The position numbers and the translations under genes were made by a program. Below the pieces are notes generated by a model. It saw nothing but the letters and a program-made list of their open reading frames with translations, did not search any database and was not told the DNA's origin. Source: Lysobacterales bacterium 66-474 (GTDB lineage: Bacteria; Pseudomonadota; Gammaproteobacteria; Xanthomonadales; Rhodanobacteraceae). From it: a DNA stretch of 64,000 nt. The stretch is from positions 1 through 64,000 of the forward strand of contig MKWP01000014.1 of the NCBI GenBank assembly GCA_001899805.1, in the 5' to 3' direction. Positions 1 to 8,569 of the stretch are shown here, one piece after another (within the stretch, counting starts at the first letter, position 1; each line of letters starts with the position of its first letter).

Positions 1-1858
1 GGCCAAGACGGGCGGCAACTACATCTTCATTCGCCCGCAGATCTACAAGAACACGCAGGACGGCATCGACCTGCTGTACGCCGATGGCACCGGCAGCGTG
101 ACGGTGGACAGCGGCAATTTCGCCGATGACGCGGGCAATGACCTCAAGATCAGTGGCAGCGGCACGGTCACCAACAGCGTATTCGTCGCGAATTGCACGT
201 GGTTCGGAGACAACGGCTATCCCGCCAAGGGTGACGATTGCCGCGCCGGCGGTGGCCTGTTGGGGGCCTTCAATGGCCCCAACCAGGTGCAGACGTGGGC
301 CTACAACACCATGGTCGGCAACCCGAGCGGGATGTTCGTGGGGGATTCGACCAATGCGCAATCGAGCGACACCTACTATCTCTACAACAACATCTTCATC
401 GCCGTGAACAAGAACGGCCAGCAGCCGTTCTTCACGTGGTTCGCGGATGGGTCCTACCCGGAAAAAGTGGTGTATGCCGGCAATCTGGTCTGGAACACCC
501 GCAGCACGTCCTGCGACACCACCAGGATCATCTGCAAGGATCCGCAGCTCACGGACGAGTCGATGACATCGTTCAATCCCTACCCGCTGGTGAGCAGTCC
601 GGCGATCGGCAATGCGGCGTCTGTCGGTACGCCCGTTGCGTATGACAACAACGGTAACCCGCGTCCGAGCCAGGGCGCCACCATCGGCGCGCTGGAATAC
701 CAGGGCGGTTCGTCGGGCACAGCCGGGGCGCCGAGCGCGAATTTTACCTACAGCGCTTCGGGGCTTGCGGTGAATTTCACCGATACCTCCACCGACACCG
801 GCGGTACCATCGGTTCGTGGGCTTGGTCGTTCGGTGACGGCACAAGTTCGTCGGCGCAAAGTCCGAGCCATGCCTATGCCGCGGCGGGCACCTACCAGGT
901 CGGGTTGACCGTGACCGACAAGGTCAGCGGCAAGACCTCGACGCGCACCGCACAAGTCGTGGTGGCGGCGCCGCAACCCGTTGGCGGTACGCCTTCGGCG
1001 AATTTCACCTACAGCACTTCCGGATTGACCGCGAGTTTCATTGACGCATCCACCGACAACGGCGGCAGCATTGGCTCGTGGGCGTGGTCGTTTGGTGACG
1101 GCACAAGTTCGTCGGCGCAGAGCCCGAGCCATGCCTACGCCGCGGCCGGCACCTATCAGGTCGGGTTGACCGTGACCGACAAGGTCAGTGGCAAGACCTC
1201 GACGCGCACCGCACAAGTCGTGGTGGCGGCGCCGCAACCGGTTGGCGGTACGCCTTCGGCGAATTTCACCTACAGCACTTCCGGATTGACTGCGAGTTTC
1301 ATTGACGCATCCACCGACAACGGCGGCAGTATTGGTTCGTGGGCGTGGTCGTTCGGTGACGGCACAAGTTCGTCGGCGCAGAGCCCGAGCCATGCCTATG
1401 CCGCGGCGGGCACCTATCAGGTTGGTCTGACCGTGACCGACAAGGTCAGTGGCAAGACCTCGACGCGCACCGCGCAGGTGACGGTGACGGCGCCGCAACT
1501 GGGCGGTGGCACACCCAAGGCTGGTTTCACCTACAGCGTGTCAGGGATGACGGGCAATTTCACGGACAGGTCCACCGACAAGGGCGGCACCATCGATGCC
1601 TGGTCATGGTCGTTTGGTGACGGCACCAAGTCATCCGCCAGAAATCCGAGTCATGTCTACCGTAGCGCGGGTCATTACACGGTTACCCAGACGGTGCGGG
1701 ACAAGGCCAGCGGGAAGACCTCCAGCATCAGTCGGGTCGTGCGTATCGCCAAACCCAGGGCCAGCGGGAAGACCTCCAGCATCAGTCGGGCCGTGCGTTT
1801 CGCCGAAACCAGGCTGTGTTTCTCCAGAGCCTGCTATTTGGAAAGGTCCAGGTGGTGA
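1..1858 (+). CDS. Secreted beta-helix protein with four PKD domains (5'-truncated)
   Basis: The reading frame is open from base 2, so the true start lies before the window. The visible N-terminal ~205 residues look like the end of a right-handed parallel beta-helix (repeated short strands rich in Asn, Thr and Gly, with N-N-I-F type turns). Four PKD domains of 87 residues follow, each with the W-S-F-G-D-G-T core and a S-H-x-Y-x-x-x-G-x-Y segment. PKD domains are Ig-like folds of extracellular proteins, often linking catalytic or adhesive modules to surfaces or polysaccharide. The last ~40 residues contain an 18-residue duplication and a basic tail with no recognised sorting signal. Inference: an exported polysaccharide-acting or adhesive protein; the catalytic part, if any, is outside the window. 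Confidence 0.8.
   Translation, partial: AKTGGNYIFIRPQIYKNTQDGIDLLYADGTGSVTVDSGNFADDAGNDLKISGSGTVTNSVFVANCTWFGDNGYPAKGDDCRAGGGLLGAFNGPNQVQTWAYNTMVGNPSGMFVGDSTNAQSSDTYYLYNNIFIAVNKNGQQPFFTWFADGSYPEKVVYAGNLVWNTRSTSCDTTRIICKDPQLTDESMTSFNPYPLVSSPAIGNAASVGTPVAYDNNGNPRPSQGATIGALEYQGGSSGTAGAPSANFTYSASGLAVNFTDTSTDTGGTIGSWAWSFGDGTSSSAQSPSHAYAAAGTYQVGLTVTDKVSGKTSTRTAQVVVAAPQPVGGTPSANFTYSTSGLTASFIDASTDNGGSIGSWAWSFGDGTSSSAQSPSHAYAAAGTYQVGLTVTDKVSGKTSTRTAQVVVAAPQPVGGTPSANFTYSTSGLTASFIDASTDNGGSIGSWAWSFGDGTSSSAQSPSHAYAAAGTYQVGLTVTDKVSGKTSTRTAQVTVTAPQLGGGTPKAGFTYSVSGMTGNFTDRSTDKGGTIDAWSWSFGDGTKSSARNPSHVYRSAGHYTVTQTVRDKASGKTSSISRVVRIAKPRASGKTSSISRAVRFAETRLCFSRACYLERSRW
740..1759 (+). repeat. Tandem 261-bp PKD-coding repeats
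   Basis: Four in-frame units begin at 740, 1001, 1262 and 1523, an exact 261-bp period. Units 2 and 3 are almost identical in DNA and differ mostly by synonymous changes, which points to recent duplication or gene conversion. Unit 4 is the most diverged. Confidence 0.9.
1706..1813 (+). repeat. 54-bp tandem duplication at the 3' end of the PKD gene
   Basis: Copies 1706-1759 and 1760-1813 match at about 50 of 54 positions and keep the frame, so the protein carries the A-S-G-K-T-S-S-I-S-R motif twice near its C-terminus. Confidence 0.85.
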
Positions 1859-1868
1859 CGGTTTGACA

Positions 1869-1900
1869 GGCTCCGGCTGGCCATCGAGTCAGCCGGAGCC
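1869..1900 (+). terminator. Hairpin after the PKD gene
   Basis: A perfect 11-bp stem (GGCTCCGGCTG / CAGCCGGAGCC) with a 10-nt loop starts 11 nt after the stop codon. No T tract follows, so termination is likely but not certain. The rest of the 1859-2182 gap shows no gene. Confidence 0.6.
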
Positions 1901-2182
1901 CTCCCTGTCTGCGGCCTGCATCGGGGTACGGAGCGGGTCGTGGGGCCCCGCCACCGGCTGAAATCGGCATGACTGCTTCCGCGATCCGCCAGCCCGCGGA
2001 TCAGTAGCCATGCGTGATTGCCGGGTGCGGCGGCCCCGCTGTCGCACGCGCGCTTCGCGCCCGGCGAGCGATTCGATGCCCGCGCCCTATATCCTTCCTG
2101 CATGGTGCAGGACGATGCGAATCGCGAGCGCCACCTCGCGCGCGGGTCGCGTCGCACCTGATTTGCTCGCGGGAGGGACGTT

Positions 2183-3949
2183 TTGCACGAAATCGAATTC
2201 ATCCGCGACCTGGCTTGCGTGATGCTGGCGGCGGGCGTGGTGGTGGTGGTATTCCCGCGGCTGCGCCTGCCGGTGCTGCTGGGCTACATCGTCGCGGGCG
2301 TGCTGATCGGCCCGCACATGCCGTGGCGGTTCCTCACCGACCAGCGCACGATGCAGTCGATCGCCAACCTCGGCGTGGTGCTGCTGATGTTCACGCTGGG
2401 GCTGGACTCCAACCTGCGCAAGCTGCGCGCGCTGGGCGCCGGCGTGATGCTGGCCGCGCTGGTGGAAGTGGGCTTCATGTTGTGGCTGGGCATCGAGATC
2501 GGACGCCTGGCCGGGATGAGTCCACGCGAATCGCTGTTCCTCGGCGGGGTGATCTGTTTTTCCTCGACCATGATCGCGTTGCGCACGGTGGCCGATCGCG
2601 GCTGGCGCGGGCAGGGCTTCGTCGCGGGCATGGTGGGCATGCTGGTGTCCGAGGAAGTGTTGACCGTGGTGCTGATCACGGTGCTGAGCGCGATCGCGGC
2701 CGGCAGCGCCAACACCACGGACATCGCGTTCAAGGTGCTGTGGCGGATGCTGCTGTTCATTTCCGTGGCGCTGGTGCTGGGATTGCTGTTGCTGCCGCGC
2801 CTGCTGGATTGGCTGGCCAAGCGCGGGCGCGACGAACCGCTGCTGGTGACCGCGCTGGGCATCTGTTTCGGCGCTTGCCTGCTGGCGGTGTGGGAAGGTT
2901 TCAGCGTGGCGCTGGGCGCGTTCCTGGCCGGCGTGGTGGTGGCCGAGGCGCGTTGTTCGGACCGGATCGTGCGGCTGGTGCGGCCGGTGCGCGACATGTT
3001 CGCGGCGATCTTCTTCGTGGCGATCGGCTTGTTGCTGGATCCCGCCGAGATGCTGCCGTGGCTGTGGCCGGCGCTGGGCCTGGCACTGGCGGTGATCGTC
3101 GGCAAGACGCTGGCCTGCGGCGTGGGTGCGTTCGTGTGCGCGGGCCGCAATGCGCGCGACGCGTTGCGCACCGGCCTGACCATGGCGCAGATCGGCGAAT
3201 TCTCGTTCGTGATCGCGGCGCTGGGCATCGCGGCGGGCGCGGTGGGCAAGTTCCTGTACCCGTTGACGGTGACCGCGGCGGTGGCGTGCATGCTGGCCTC
3301 GCCGCTGCTGTTGCGCGCCGAGCCGATGATCATGGCCGGATTGCGGCGCGTGATGCCCGCGTCGGTGCGTTCGCTCGCGACCGGTTACCACGAGTGGATG
3401 GGCGGAACCTCGCCGGCGCAGCACAACGCGATGCTGGCGAAGATGCTGCGCCGGCTGCTGTGGCACATCGCGGTGAACCTGGTGCTGGTGTGCGCGGTGT
3501 TCGGGATCGGCGCGTTCGTCAGCAGCATGTTGCCGCGCTGGTGGCCGTCTGTGCCGCTGTCGCCGGTGATGCGGCGTTCGCTGATCTGGGCGGTGGCGCT
3601 GTTCGTATCGCTGCCGATGCTGATCGCGGTGTACCGCAAGGCCGACGCATTGGGCATGCTGCTGGCCGAACTCGGCATCAGCGAACAGGTGCACGGCGTG
3701 CGCACGGCCGGGCTGCGCCGCGTGCTCGGCAAGCTGGTGCCACTGGCGACGCTGGCCGGCATGGCGTTGCTGGTCAGCGCGCTCGGCAGCAGCATCCTGC
3801 CTCCGCGCGGGGTGCTGCTGGCATTGCTCGCGATCGGCGCGTTCACGGTGTGGTTCCTGTGGGGCGCGCTGGTACGCGTGCACGCGCGCATGCAGGCCGC
3901 GTTGCGCGACCTGATCGAGGAGAACCCCGGGTCGACTTCGCACGAGTGA
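2183..3949 (+). CDS. CPA2-family monovalent cation:proton antiporter
   Basis: This 588-residue integral membrane protein has about 12-13 hydrophobic segments and CPA2 (KefB/YbaL-like) hallmarks: a C-F-S-S-T-M-I-A segment near residue 130, L-G-A-F-L-A-G-V-V-V-A-E-A near 250, F-F-V-A-I-G-L-L-L-D-P near 275, and T-M-A-Q-I-G-E-F-S-F-V near 332. The family exchanges Na+ or K+ for H+ across the inner membrane. No C-terminal RCK/TrkA-N nucleotide-binding domain is present; after residue ~390 there are instead two to four further hydrophobic segments. The chosen start is TTG preceded by GGGAGGG at about 2170. The substrate ion cannot be told from sequence. Confidence 0.85.
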   Translation: MHEIEFIRDLACVMLAAGVVVVVFPRLRLPVLLGYIVAGVLIGPHMPWRFLTDQRTMQSIANLGVVLLMFTLGLDSNLRKLRALGAGVMLAALVEVGFMLWLGIEIGRLAGMSPRESLFLGGVICFSSTMIALRTVADRGWRGQGFVAGMVGMLVSEEVLTVVLITVLSAIAAGSANTTDIAFKVLWRMLLFISVALVLGLLLLPRLLDWLAKRGRDEPLLVTALGICFGACLLAVWEGFSVALGAFLAGVVVAEARCSDRIVRLVRPVRDMFAAIFFVAIGLLLDPAEMLPWLWPALGLALAVIVGKTLACGVGAFVCAGRNARDALRTGLTMAQIGEFSFVIAALGIAAGAVGKFLYPLTVTAAVACMLASPLLLRAEPMIMAGLRRVMPASVRSLATGYHEWMGGTSPAQHNAMLAKMLRRLLWHIAVNLVLVCAVFGIGAFVSSMLPRWWPSVPLSPVMRRSLIWAVALFVSLPMLIAVYRKADALGMLLAELGISEQVHGVRTAGLRRVLGKLVPLATLAGMALLVSALGSSILPPRGVLLALLAIGAFTVWFLWGALVRVHARMQAALRDLIEENPGSTSHE

Positions 3950-3962
3950 GGCGACGCGGGAT

Positions 3963-4763
3963 TCAGGACGCGCGCCCCGCGCCCGCCAGCTTGCGCGCCA
4001 GGGCCAGCGCCATCATCCAGCCGCAGCCGAGCACGCCCCACATCACGATCTCGAACGGCCACAGGTTGTGCGAAGTGGGATCGCGCGCGGTGTCGACGAC
4101 GATCCGCAGCACCACGAAGCCCATCACGAGGATCGGCAGCGCCGCGGCGATCCGCCAGCCGTCGCGCCAACGCCACAAGCCCCATGCCGGCCACGCGAAA
4201 CTGAGCAGGCCGAATGCGACCATCGCCAGCATGAAGCCGTTGAACAGCGCGATCTCGCCCGCGCTCGGTGGGGTGTTCATGGTCCTGTGGTAGTCGGCGT
4301 CCTGCGCGGCCTTGTCGGCGGCGCGCAGCGCGGCCAACCACGCAGGTTGCGGCGTGTCCTGCACGGGTTCATCGCCGCCGGTGATCGAAACGGGATACGT
4401 CGCGACCACCGGGGTGCGGTTGTACGATCCGTCGCCCGCGCTGATCCGCACTTCGTCCACCTGCGTGCCGGGGTCGAACAGGAAAAACCAGCCCAGCGCC
4501 TCGCCGCTTCCCGCGGGATAGACGCGCGAGGGATTGCTGCCCGCCTTCGCGGGCTTGCCCTGGAAGTAGGGCCGCGCCCAGATGTGCACCGGCTGCTCGC
4601 TGGTGTAGTGCAGGTGCAGGTAGAAGCTCTGGTTCTGGCCCAGCGTGACGGTGTCGCCCGCGGGCCAGGTATCCGTCACCTGCACCTGCGTCTGCGCGCG
4701 GGCAGGGTGGAAAGCAAGCATGGCTGCAGCCATGCACACGAGCATTGCCAGAACGCGCATCAT
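3963..4763 (-). CDS. Secreted/membrane protein of unknown function
   Basis: This 266-residue protein has a clear signal peptide (hydrophobic residues 3-17, cleavage after F-H-P-A-R-A). An extracytoplasmic domain of about 140 residues follows, rich in aromatic and beta-strand-like sequence, then three hydrophobic segments in the last ~100 residues. I recognise no catalytic motif. It is convergent with the antiporter, 13 bp away. The topology (exported sensor-like domain, then a membrane anchor) suggests a periplasmic domain tethered to the inner membrane; function unknown. Confidence 0.65.
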   Translation of the reverse strand: MMRVLAMLVCMAAAMLAFHPARAQTQVQVTDTWPAGDTVTLGQNQSFYLHLHYTSEQPVHIWARPYFQGKPAKAGSNPSRVYPAGSGEALGWFFLFDPGTQVDEVRISAGDGSYNRTPVVATYPVSITGGDEPVQDTPQPAWLAALRAADKAAQDADYHRTMNTPPSAGEIALFNGFMLAMVAFGLLSFAWPAWGLWRWRDGWRIAAALPILVMGFVVLRIVVDTARDPTSHNLWPFEIVMWGVLGCGWMMALALARKLAGAGRAS

Positions 4764-4868
4764 GAACCCTCCCCGGTTCGATCGCCGCGCACGAGGATAG
4801 CATTCAAGGCATGGGCTGTTGTGCCAACGCGGTGGCGTGCGGGCGGCTGGCCCCCAGGCGTTTCCTGG

Positions 4869-6701
4869 CTATTTCGCGGCCGCGGCGGGCGTCGCGCACG
4901 TCTCCACCGTGCGCGGCTTGCAGGCGAACGGCAACTGGTCGGCGGGCTTCCCTGCAAGCGTGTTGTCGATCCACTTGTCGACCACCTCCTTCAACACCGC
5001 CATCGGCAGGCTGCCCTGGCCCAGTACCACGTCGTCGAAATTCTTCAGGTCGTACTTGTCGCCGAGTTTCGTTTTCGCTTCCTCGCGCAGGGCCAGGATC
5101 TGTTGTTCGCCGATCATGTACGACAGCGCTTGCCCCGGCCACACGATGTAGCGGTCCACCTCGGTCGCGATGTTCTGGTCGGCCAGCGCGGTGTGGTCCT
5201 GCATGTACTTCACCGCCTGCGCGCGGGTCCAGCCGTCCTCGTGGATGCCGGTGTCGACCACCAGCCGCACCGCGCGCCACATCTGGTAATTGAGATAACC
5301 GAATTTCGAATACGGATCCTCGTCGAACAGACCCATCGGTTTGTCGCACAGCGTTTCCGCATACAGCGCCCAGCCTTCGCCGAAGGCGTTGTAGTAGGCG
5401 TGGCGGCGGAACTTCGGCAGGTTGTCCAGTTCCTCCGCCACCGGGATCTGCAGGTTGTGGCCGGGCCGGCCTTCATGGCACGTCAGTACCTGGATTTCGT
5501 ATTTCGGACGGCTCTGGGGCTTGTACAGGTTCACGCTCATGTACGGCACGTCCGCGTACGCGGGATAGGTGTTGGGTGCGAGCGATGCCGGGATCACGCG
5601 CACGCCCCAGGGCTGGCGCGGCTGCATCCACAGGCTCAGCACATCGGTGAGGTGCGGGTCGATGCGCTTGGCCGCGGCGCGGTACGCCTGCAGCAGGTCA
5701 TCGGGGTCGCTGTAGTAGAACTTCGGATCGGTGCGCAGGTAGTGCACGAATTCCTTGTAGCTGCCCTTGAAGCCGATCTGCCTGAACACCGCTTCCATTT
5801 CGCCGTGGATCTGCTCGACGAGTTTCAGGCCCATGTCGTGGATCTGCCGCGGCGTCATGTCGGTGGTGGTGTAGTGGCGCACCAGGTACGCGTAGTACGC
5901 CTTGCCGCCCGGCAGGCTGGACACGCTTGCGACCGTGCGGGCGTGCGGCAGGTAATCGTTCCTGAAGAACGCGAGGAATTTTTCGTAGGCCGGGTTGATG
6001 ACCTGCGTGATCGCCTGTTTCGCTTCGGCCTGCAACTTCGCTTGGCTTGCGGCAGGGATCGAGTCGGGCAGTTTCTTGAACGGCGCGTAGAACGGACTTT
6101 CGACCGGGTCTTTCGCGATGTTCGCCGCGATCTCGTCGGGCACCCGTTCCATCACTTCACGGGGTTGGGTGATGCCCTGCGCCATCGCCTGCTTCAGGCG
6201 CGTGGTGAACGCGTCGAGGTAATCGCCGGTGGCGTCGAGTTTGCGGACCAGGTTCTCGTAACCCTCGGCCTTGGCGAAGTGTTCGTCGCGCAGTTCGTTG
6301 CCCGCGAGTTGCGGACCCCACAACTGGGTGATCAAGCCCTGCGCATCATCCGGATACGCCGCGGCCGCGATGGCGTCGTCCAACTGGTATTCGAACAGGC
6401 GCCGGCTCAACTGGTCGTTCGGATCGAGTTGGGCGACGTCGATCTCCTTCAATGCGGCAAGGTTGGCCTTCGCGTCGGCGAGCTGCCGTTGCTCGTGCGC
6501 AATGCTCGGGTCGCCCCAGAGCTGCTTGTAGTCCGTGCTGCCGGGTGCAGGCTTCGCATGTTCCTGGTTCCATGCCTTGTCGAACAGCGCGTGCAGTTGC
6601 GCAGCCGGCGTGTCGGCCGCTGGAATCGATGTCGGCGGTGCCGCCGTCGCACCCGCGGATGCGAACACGAGGGCGATGGCAAGGACGAGGGCGTGGCGCA
6701 T
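4869..6701 (-). CDS. DUF885 family exported putative metallopeptidase
   Basis: The protein is 610 residues. The N-terminus is a signal peptide (M-R-H-A-L-V-L-A-I-A-L-V-F, Ala-rich cleavage region) without a lipobox. The DUF885 signature, an H-E-x-x-P-G-H type motif, is present as H-E-G-R-P-G-H-N near residue 407, with the C-terminal Trp/Tyr-rich region typical of the family. DUF885 proteins are helical, zincin-like and often annotated as dipeptidyl peptidase-like; the reaction is unproven. The frame stays open far upstream, but the Met at 6701 directly precedes the signal peptide and is chosen for that reason. Here Asn replaces the more usual second His after P-G-H. Confidence 0.85.
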   Translation of the reverse strand: MRHALVLAIALVFASAGATAAPPTSIPAADTPAAQLHALFDKAWNQEHAKPAPGSTDYKQLWGDPSIAHEQRQLADAKANLAALKEIDVAQLDPNDQLSRRLFEYQLDDAIAAAAYPDDAQGLITQLWGPQLAGNELRDEHFAKAEGYENLVRKLDATGDYLDAFTTRLKQAMAQGITQPREVMERVPDEIAANIAKDPVESPFYAPFKKLPDSIPAASQAKLQAEAKQAITQVINPAYEKFLAFFRNDYLPHARTVASVSSLPGGKAYYAYLVRHYTTTDMTPRQIHDMGLKLVEQIHGEMEAVFRQIGFKGSYKEFVHYLRTDPKFYYSDPDDLLQAYRAAAKRIDPHLTDVLSLWMQPRQPWGVRVIPASLAPNTYPAYADVPYMSVNLYKPQSRPKYEIQVLTCHEGRPGHNLQIPVAEELDNLPKFRRHAYYNAFGEGWALYAETLCDKPMGLFDEDPYSKFGYLNYQMWRAVRLVVDTGIHEDGWTRAQAVKYMQDHTALADQNIATEVDRYIVWPGQALSYMIGEQQILALREEAKTKLGDKYDLKNFDDVVLGQGSLPMAVLKEVVDKWIDNTLAGKPADQLPFACKPRTVETCATPAAAAK

Positions 6702-6784
6702 GCGGTGATCCCCGGACAGAAGAACACCGAATATAGCCCGGCCGCCAGCGCCGCGGCCTGTGCGTAAAGTCGTGCCGGTGTGCG

Positions 6785-7522
6785 TCAAGGTCGTTGTGGA
6801 TCGCGAAGCTTCCGCTCGTGGCGAATCACGATGCCCGCAGCCAGCGCGGTGCCGAGCGCGAGCAAGTACCACGTGATGGCGTAGCCGAGGCTGTGGTTGT
6901 AGAGGTGGACGTTGGTGAGCCCGGCCATGGGCCACGGGCTGCTTCCCGCGACGGCGTCGGCATCGACGAAGTAGGGCGCGACCCCGCCGGCCGGCAAATC
7001 CCGAGCGGCAGCGATCGCGGCGACATCGCGCGAATACCACAGGTTCTTTTCCGGCTGGTTGTGGCGCAGGAAACCGCCGCGCGGTTCGCTGGCGCGCAGC
7101 AGGCCGGTCAACGCCACCTCGCCGATTGGTGGCTTGATCCGGGCGAACGCCGGTTGAGCGGGCAGGCTGTCCGGGATGTAACCACGGTTGACCAGCACGA
7201 TGAAACCGCGATCGGTTTGCAGCGGTGCCATCACCCAGAAACCGTAACCGTCGCGGCTGGCACCGCGCACCAGCGTCTGCGCGCCGGCGAGGTAGCGGCC
7301 GCGCAGTTCGACGTGCAGGTATTGCATCCGCTCCGCATGTGGCCATTGCGGCGGTCCCGGCGCGGGCACCGGCGCGGCATGCACGCGGGTCTGCATTTCA
7401 TGGCTGATGCGCAGCTTCAGGTGGTAGCGGCGCACCTGCCAGTTGCCGAGCAGGACGAAGCCCGCGAAAAACGCGGCCAGCAACACCATCCAGAGCGCGA
7501 ACTTGCCGCTGACGCGAGGCAT
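6785..7522 (-). CDS. SURF1 family cytochrome oxidase assembly protein
   Basis: The protein is 245 residues with the SURF1 architecture: a transmembrane segment at residues 8-26, a periplasmic domain with G-N-W-Q-V-R-R, V-N-R-G-Y-I-P and N-L-W-Y-S-R-D motifs, and a second membrane segment at ~215-233. SURF1 proteins help insert heme or mature subunit I of heme-copper oxidases. The gene lies 23 bp downstream of cyoD on the same strand and is probably the last gene of the operon, serving the bo-type oxidase. Confidence 0.9.
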   Translation of the reverse strand: MPRVSGKFALWMVLLAAFFAGFVLLGNWQVRRYHLKLRISHEMQTRVHAAPVPAPGPPQWPHAERMQYLHVELRGRYLAGAQTLVRGASRDGYGFWVMAPLQTDRGFIVLVNRGYIPDSLPAQPAFARIKPPIGEVALTGLLRASEPRGGFLRHNQPEKNLWYSRDVAAIAAARDLPAGGVAPYFVDADAVAGSSPWPMAGLTNVHLYNHSLGYAITWYLLALGTALAAGIVIRHERKLRDPQRP

Positions 7523-7544
7523 CGGGCCGTGCCCGGCGGCGGGC

Positions 7545-7946
7545 TTACTGCGCCTGGCCGTGCTGCTGGTATCGCGGCGACATCGGCATCATGTTCGCGT
7601 TCTCGTTGTACATCACCCAAATCGATGCGCCCAGCACGATGATCACCAGCACCGCGGTGAAGATGAAGGCCATCATGTTCCAGCCGCTCTCCGAACGCGT
7701 GTCGAGGTGCAGGAAATACACGATGTGCACGAAGATCTGGATCACGGCCAGCGCCAGGATCACGAAGATGGCGACCTGCGTGTTCTCGATGACGTGGCCC
7801 ATCACCAGCCAGAACGGGATGACGGTGAGGATCGCCGCCAGCGCGAAGCCCGTCAGGTAACCGCGCAGGCTGCCCTGGTGTTCGTGCATGCCGTCGTCGT
7901 GGTGGCCTTGCGGCGGGGCGTGGCCGGATGCGGATGGCTGGCTCAT
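7545..7946 (-). CDS. cyoD: Cytochrome o ubiquinol oxidase subunit IV
   Basis: This 133-residue protein has a His-rich N-terminus followed by three membrane helices, including the G-Y-x-T-G-F-x-L-A segment and the F-L-H-L-D-T-R-S-E-S-x-W-N-M motif typical of CyoD. It is the small accessory subunit that stabilises the CuB centre in the bo-type quinol oxidase. Its start overlaps the cyoC stop by 4 nt (ATGA), indicating translational coupling. Confidence 0.93.
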   Translation of the reverse strand: MSQPSASGHAPPQGHHDDGMHEHQGSLRGYLTGFALAAILTVIPFWLVMGHVIENTQVAIFVILALAVIQIFVHIVYFLHLDTRSESGWNMMAFIFTAVLVIIVLGASIWVMYNENANMMPMSPRYQQHGQAQ

Positions 7947-8569
7947 CGCAGCACTCCAATCAGGTAGACATAGCTGAACACGCCGACCCAGACCAGGTCG
8001 AGGAAATGCCAGAACATGCTGAGGCAGCGCAGGCGGCGGACGTTGGCCTCATTCAGGCCGAACCGGATCGACTGCACCATCAACACGATCAGCCACAGGA
8101 TGCCGAGGGTGACGTGCAAGCCGTGCGTGGCGACCAGGGTGAAGAACGACGACAGGAACGCGCTGCGGCCGGGGCCGGCGCCTTCGGCGGTCATGATCAG
8201 GAACTCGCGGATCTCCAGTCCCACGAACGCCGCCGCCAGCAATCCGGCGACGGCCAGCCAGCCGAGCATCGCGCCTTTCCGCCGGCGCGCCATCTCCAGC
8301 ATCGCGAAGCCGAACACCACCGACGACACCAGCAGCAGCGCGGTGTTCACCGCCAGGCCGGGCAGGTCGAACACCTCGGCGGCCGTGGGACCGCCCGCGT
8401 ACTCGGTGCCGAGCACCGCGTTGCAGGCGAACAACGACGCGAAGATGAAGCAGTCGCTCATCAGATAGATCCAGAACCCGAGCAGGGTCCCGTTGCGCGG
8501 CGGTTCTTCGACGCGGACGAAGAACTCGCGCGGCGCGGGATGGGCGGTATCGACGGCGGTGGTATTCAT
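7943..8569 (-). CDS. cyoC: Cytochrome o ubiquinol oxidase subunit III
   Basis: The protein is 208 residues with five hydrophobic helices. Motifs are [22 protein letters not shown] and the C-terminal F-W-H-F-L-D-L-V-W segment of the heme-copper oxidase subunit III family. An open extension upstream is rejected because the Met at 8569 overlaps the cyoB stop by 4 nt (ATGA), gives the usual CyoC length, and the upstream sequence is cyoB coding. It is an inner-membrane subunit of the quinol oxidase. Confidence 0.93.
   Translation of the reverse strand: MNTTAVDTAHPAPREFFVRVEEPPRNGTLLGFWIYLMSDCFIFASLFACNAVLGTEYAGGPTAAEVFDLPGLAVNTALLLVSSVVFGFAMLEMARRRKGAMLGWLAVAGLLAAAFVGLEIREFLIMTAEGAGPGRSAFLSSFFTLVATHGLHVTLGILWLIVLMVQSIRFGLNEANVRRLRCLSMFWHFLDLVWVGVFSYVYLIGVLR

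Noticed and set aside
2087-3943. Very long open frames opposite the antiporter gene
   Set aside because: They are mirror frames of a high-GC coding gene, with Arg/His/Gln-rich composition and no protein-family features.
4068-6767. A 2.7-kb open frame opposite the unknown membrane protein and DUF885 genes
   Set aside because: It has low-complexity composition and opposes two well-supported genes, one with a recognisable metallopeptidase motif.
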